Source of the DNA: Flavobacterium piscis | GTDB taxonomy: Bacteria; Bacteroidota; Bacteroidia; Flavobacteriales; Flavobacteriaceae | Reading direction: 5' to 3' | Assembly (NCBI RefSeq): GCF_001686925.1 | Contig: NZ_LVEN01000008.1 | Location: forward strand, 146,832-210,831 | Length of the DNA: 64,000 bases | Part shown: in pieces, positions 63,332 to 64,000 of the stretch | Position numbering within the stretch: position 1 is the stretch's first letter | How the letters are laid out: each line of letters begins with the position of its first letter | The notes under the pieces: model-generated | Database searches by the model: none | Seen by the model: only the letters and a program-made list of their open reading frames with translations | What the model was told of the DNA's origin: nothing | Position numbers and translations under genes: made by a program

Positions 63332-63347
63332 TCCCGATAGCTATCGG
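63332..63347. repeat. 16-bp perfect palindrome CCCGATAGCTATCGGG
   Basis: A perfect self-complementary 16-mer. A second version, CCCGATAACTATCGGG (one central change), lies at 63558-63573. Palindromes of this kind recur between genes in Flavobacterium-type genomes. Confidence 0.8.
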
Positions 63348-63399
63348 GAGAAGCTTTTGGAATTTGGAATTTTTAAAATTTGGAATTTTAGTTTTTATT

Positions 63400-63482
63400 A
63401 GGAGCTATTCCCGCTGTCCTTCCAATCTTTTGTGTCCGCCGCGGCGGACACAAAAGGATTTTCCCTCCCATCGGGGCTAGGG
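63400..63482 (+). repeat. Intergenic hairpin repeat, copy C
   Basis: The best-formed copy: left flank AGGAGCTATTCCCGCTGTCC, hairpin TTTTGTGTCCGCC (63428-63440)/GGCGGACACAAAA (63443-63455), right flank CCCATCGGGGCTAGGG. A GGAATTTGGAATTTTT phrase precedes it, as a degraded version does before copy A. The remaining sequence to 63780 contains a second CCCGATA palindrome and simple GCGCCTTAGCGCCTTCGTGG-type text, with no gene. Confidence 0.85.
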
Positions 63483-63803
63483 CAGTAGTTTTGAGAATAA
63501 GCATTGGTAATAAGAAGAAAGAAACCGCCCCAAAAGAATAAACTTTGCGACTTAGCTCCCGATAACTATCGGGATTGCGCGATTTAAAAAAAACAGTAAA
63601 ACCCCAACTTTGCTGACTTTTTCAAAACAAAGCCAACAAAAAAAGAAACCTTCGCGCCTTAGCGCCTTCGTGGCAAAACTCATTAAAACCACCCAAAACA
63701 GGCAAACCCAACAAAAGCAGCCAAAGATCAAAAAAACTTCGTATTGTAAAAACCACCCAACCAGTTACTTATAAAAAAGATGGAAAATATATAATAAAAA
63801 GTC

Positions 63804-63833
63804 TTGTAAATGTAAATAAAGGGTCTACTTTTG
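63804..63833 (+). promoter_or_regulatory. Strong promoter P1 of a probable rRNA operon
   Basis: TTG (63804-63806), 19-nt spacer, TACTTTTG (63826-63833), followed by GCACCCGC. This is a near-ideal Bacteroidota housekeeping promoter. The transcript leader then has GTTCTTTAAAATA, typical of sequence ahead of 16S rRNA. Confidence 0.75.
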
Positions 63834-63924
63834 CACCCGCAACAGCGACAGACGTTCTTTAAAATACTGACAAGCATTACGAATCAAACTGAAAATTTAT
63901 TTTCAAAAAAAGATTAAAAAAAGC

Positions 63925-63955
63925 TTGTGAGATTTAAAAACAGAAGTTACATTTG
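63925..63955 (+). promoter_or_regulatory. Strong promoter P2 of a probable rRNA operon
   Basis: TTG (63925-63927), 20-nt spacer, TACATTTG (63948-63955), followed by GCACCCCGC, the same initiation-region phrase as P1. The leader GTTCATTGAGAGATTGG at 63976-63992 resembles Flavobacterium 16S leaders. The gene itself lies beyond the window. Confidence 0.75.
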
Positions 63956-64000
63956 CACCCCGCAAAACACGGAAAGTTCATTGAGAGATTGGTAAGGTTT

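Overview
The window looks like a chromosomal segment of a Flavobacterium-type member of the Bacteroidota. It is AT-rich. It carries gldF/gldG next to dnaN, a type IX secretion (T9SS) type B C-terminal domain, two large TonB-dependent outer-membrane proteins, a GLPGLI protein and GH10/GH16 lipoproteins. Recognisable promoters have the Bacteroidota form (TTG, about 19-20 nt, TAnnTTTG). No complete insertion sequence, tRNA or CRISPR array is visible. The right edge ends in two strong tandem promoters that look like an rRNA operon leader.

Layout. 1-2.7 kb: end of a polysaccharide-degradation locus (partial CDS, FnIII-GH10 xylanase, GH16 glucanase). 2.8-7.9 kb, minus strand: membrane-bound AraC regulator, TonB-dependent receptor, exported CX5R phosphatase. 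8.2-11.7 kb: six-PAS histidine kinase with a receiver-only partner. 11.8-15.4 kb, minus: outer-membrane barrel protein plus GLPGLI protein. 16.2-24.1 kb: small-molecule metabolism and regulation, with two AraC regulators, an HxlR regulator, a cytosolic amidohydrolase, exported cupin, exported alpha/beta hydrolase, exported RidA, an aldo/keto reductase and a four-helix membrane protein. 24.4-27.3 kb: a second PAS kinase and receiver, divergent.

27.4-33.8 kb is an accessory island. It holds decayed remnants of xseA, a large serine recombinase, an OmpA-family gene and a response regulator. Between them are an intact 902-residue collagen-like surface protein and a T9SS type B cargo protein.

33.8-53.6 kb is mostly housekeeping: mnmE, a universal stress protein, a membrane-tethered MutS-like ATPase, a FrnE-like DsbA, dnaN, gldG-gldF, a monooxygenase-fold protein, a DUF62 SAM hydrolase, phoH, DUF1801, a HAD phosphatase, an S9 peptidase, purC, two exported ankyrin paralogues and DUF2238. 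Between these genes are several families of intergenic hairpin repeats. 53.7-61.3 kb, minus: a five-gene metal-efflux operon (response regulator, sensor kinase, CzcC-, CzcB- and CzcA-like). 61.4-63.2 kb: an M42 aminopeptidase and a divergent DUF4294 protein. 63.2-64 kb: repeats and the tandem promoters.

The points most worth follow-up are: the collagen-like protein with its T9SS-B neighbour in a graveyard of mobile-element relics; the exported cupin/hydrolase/RidA set; the AraC-TonB receptor-phosphatase unit; the membrane-anchored MutS-like ATPase; the intergenic hairpin family whose stem core differs between copies while pairing is kept; and the hairpin whose 5' arm can pair with any of five 11-bp tandem repeats.
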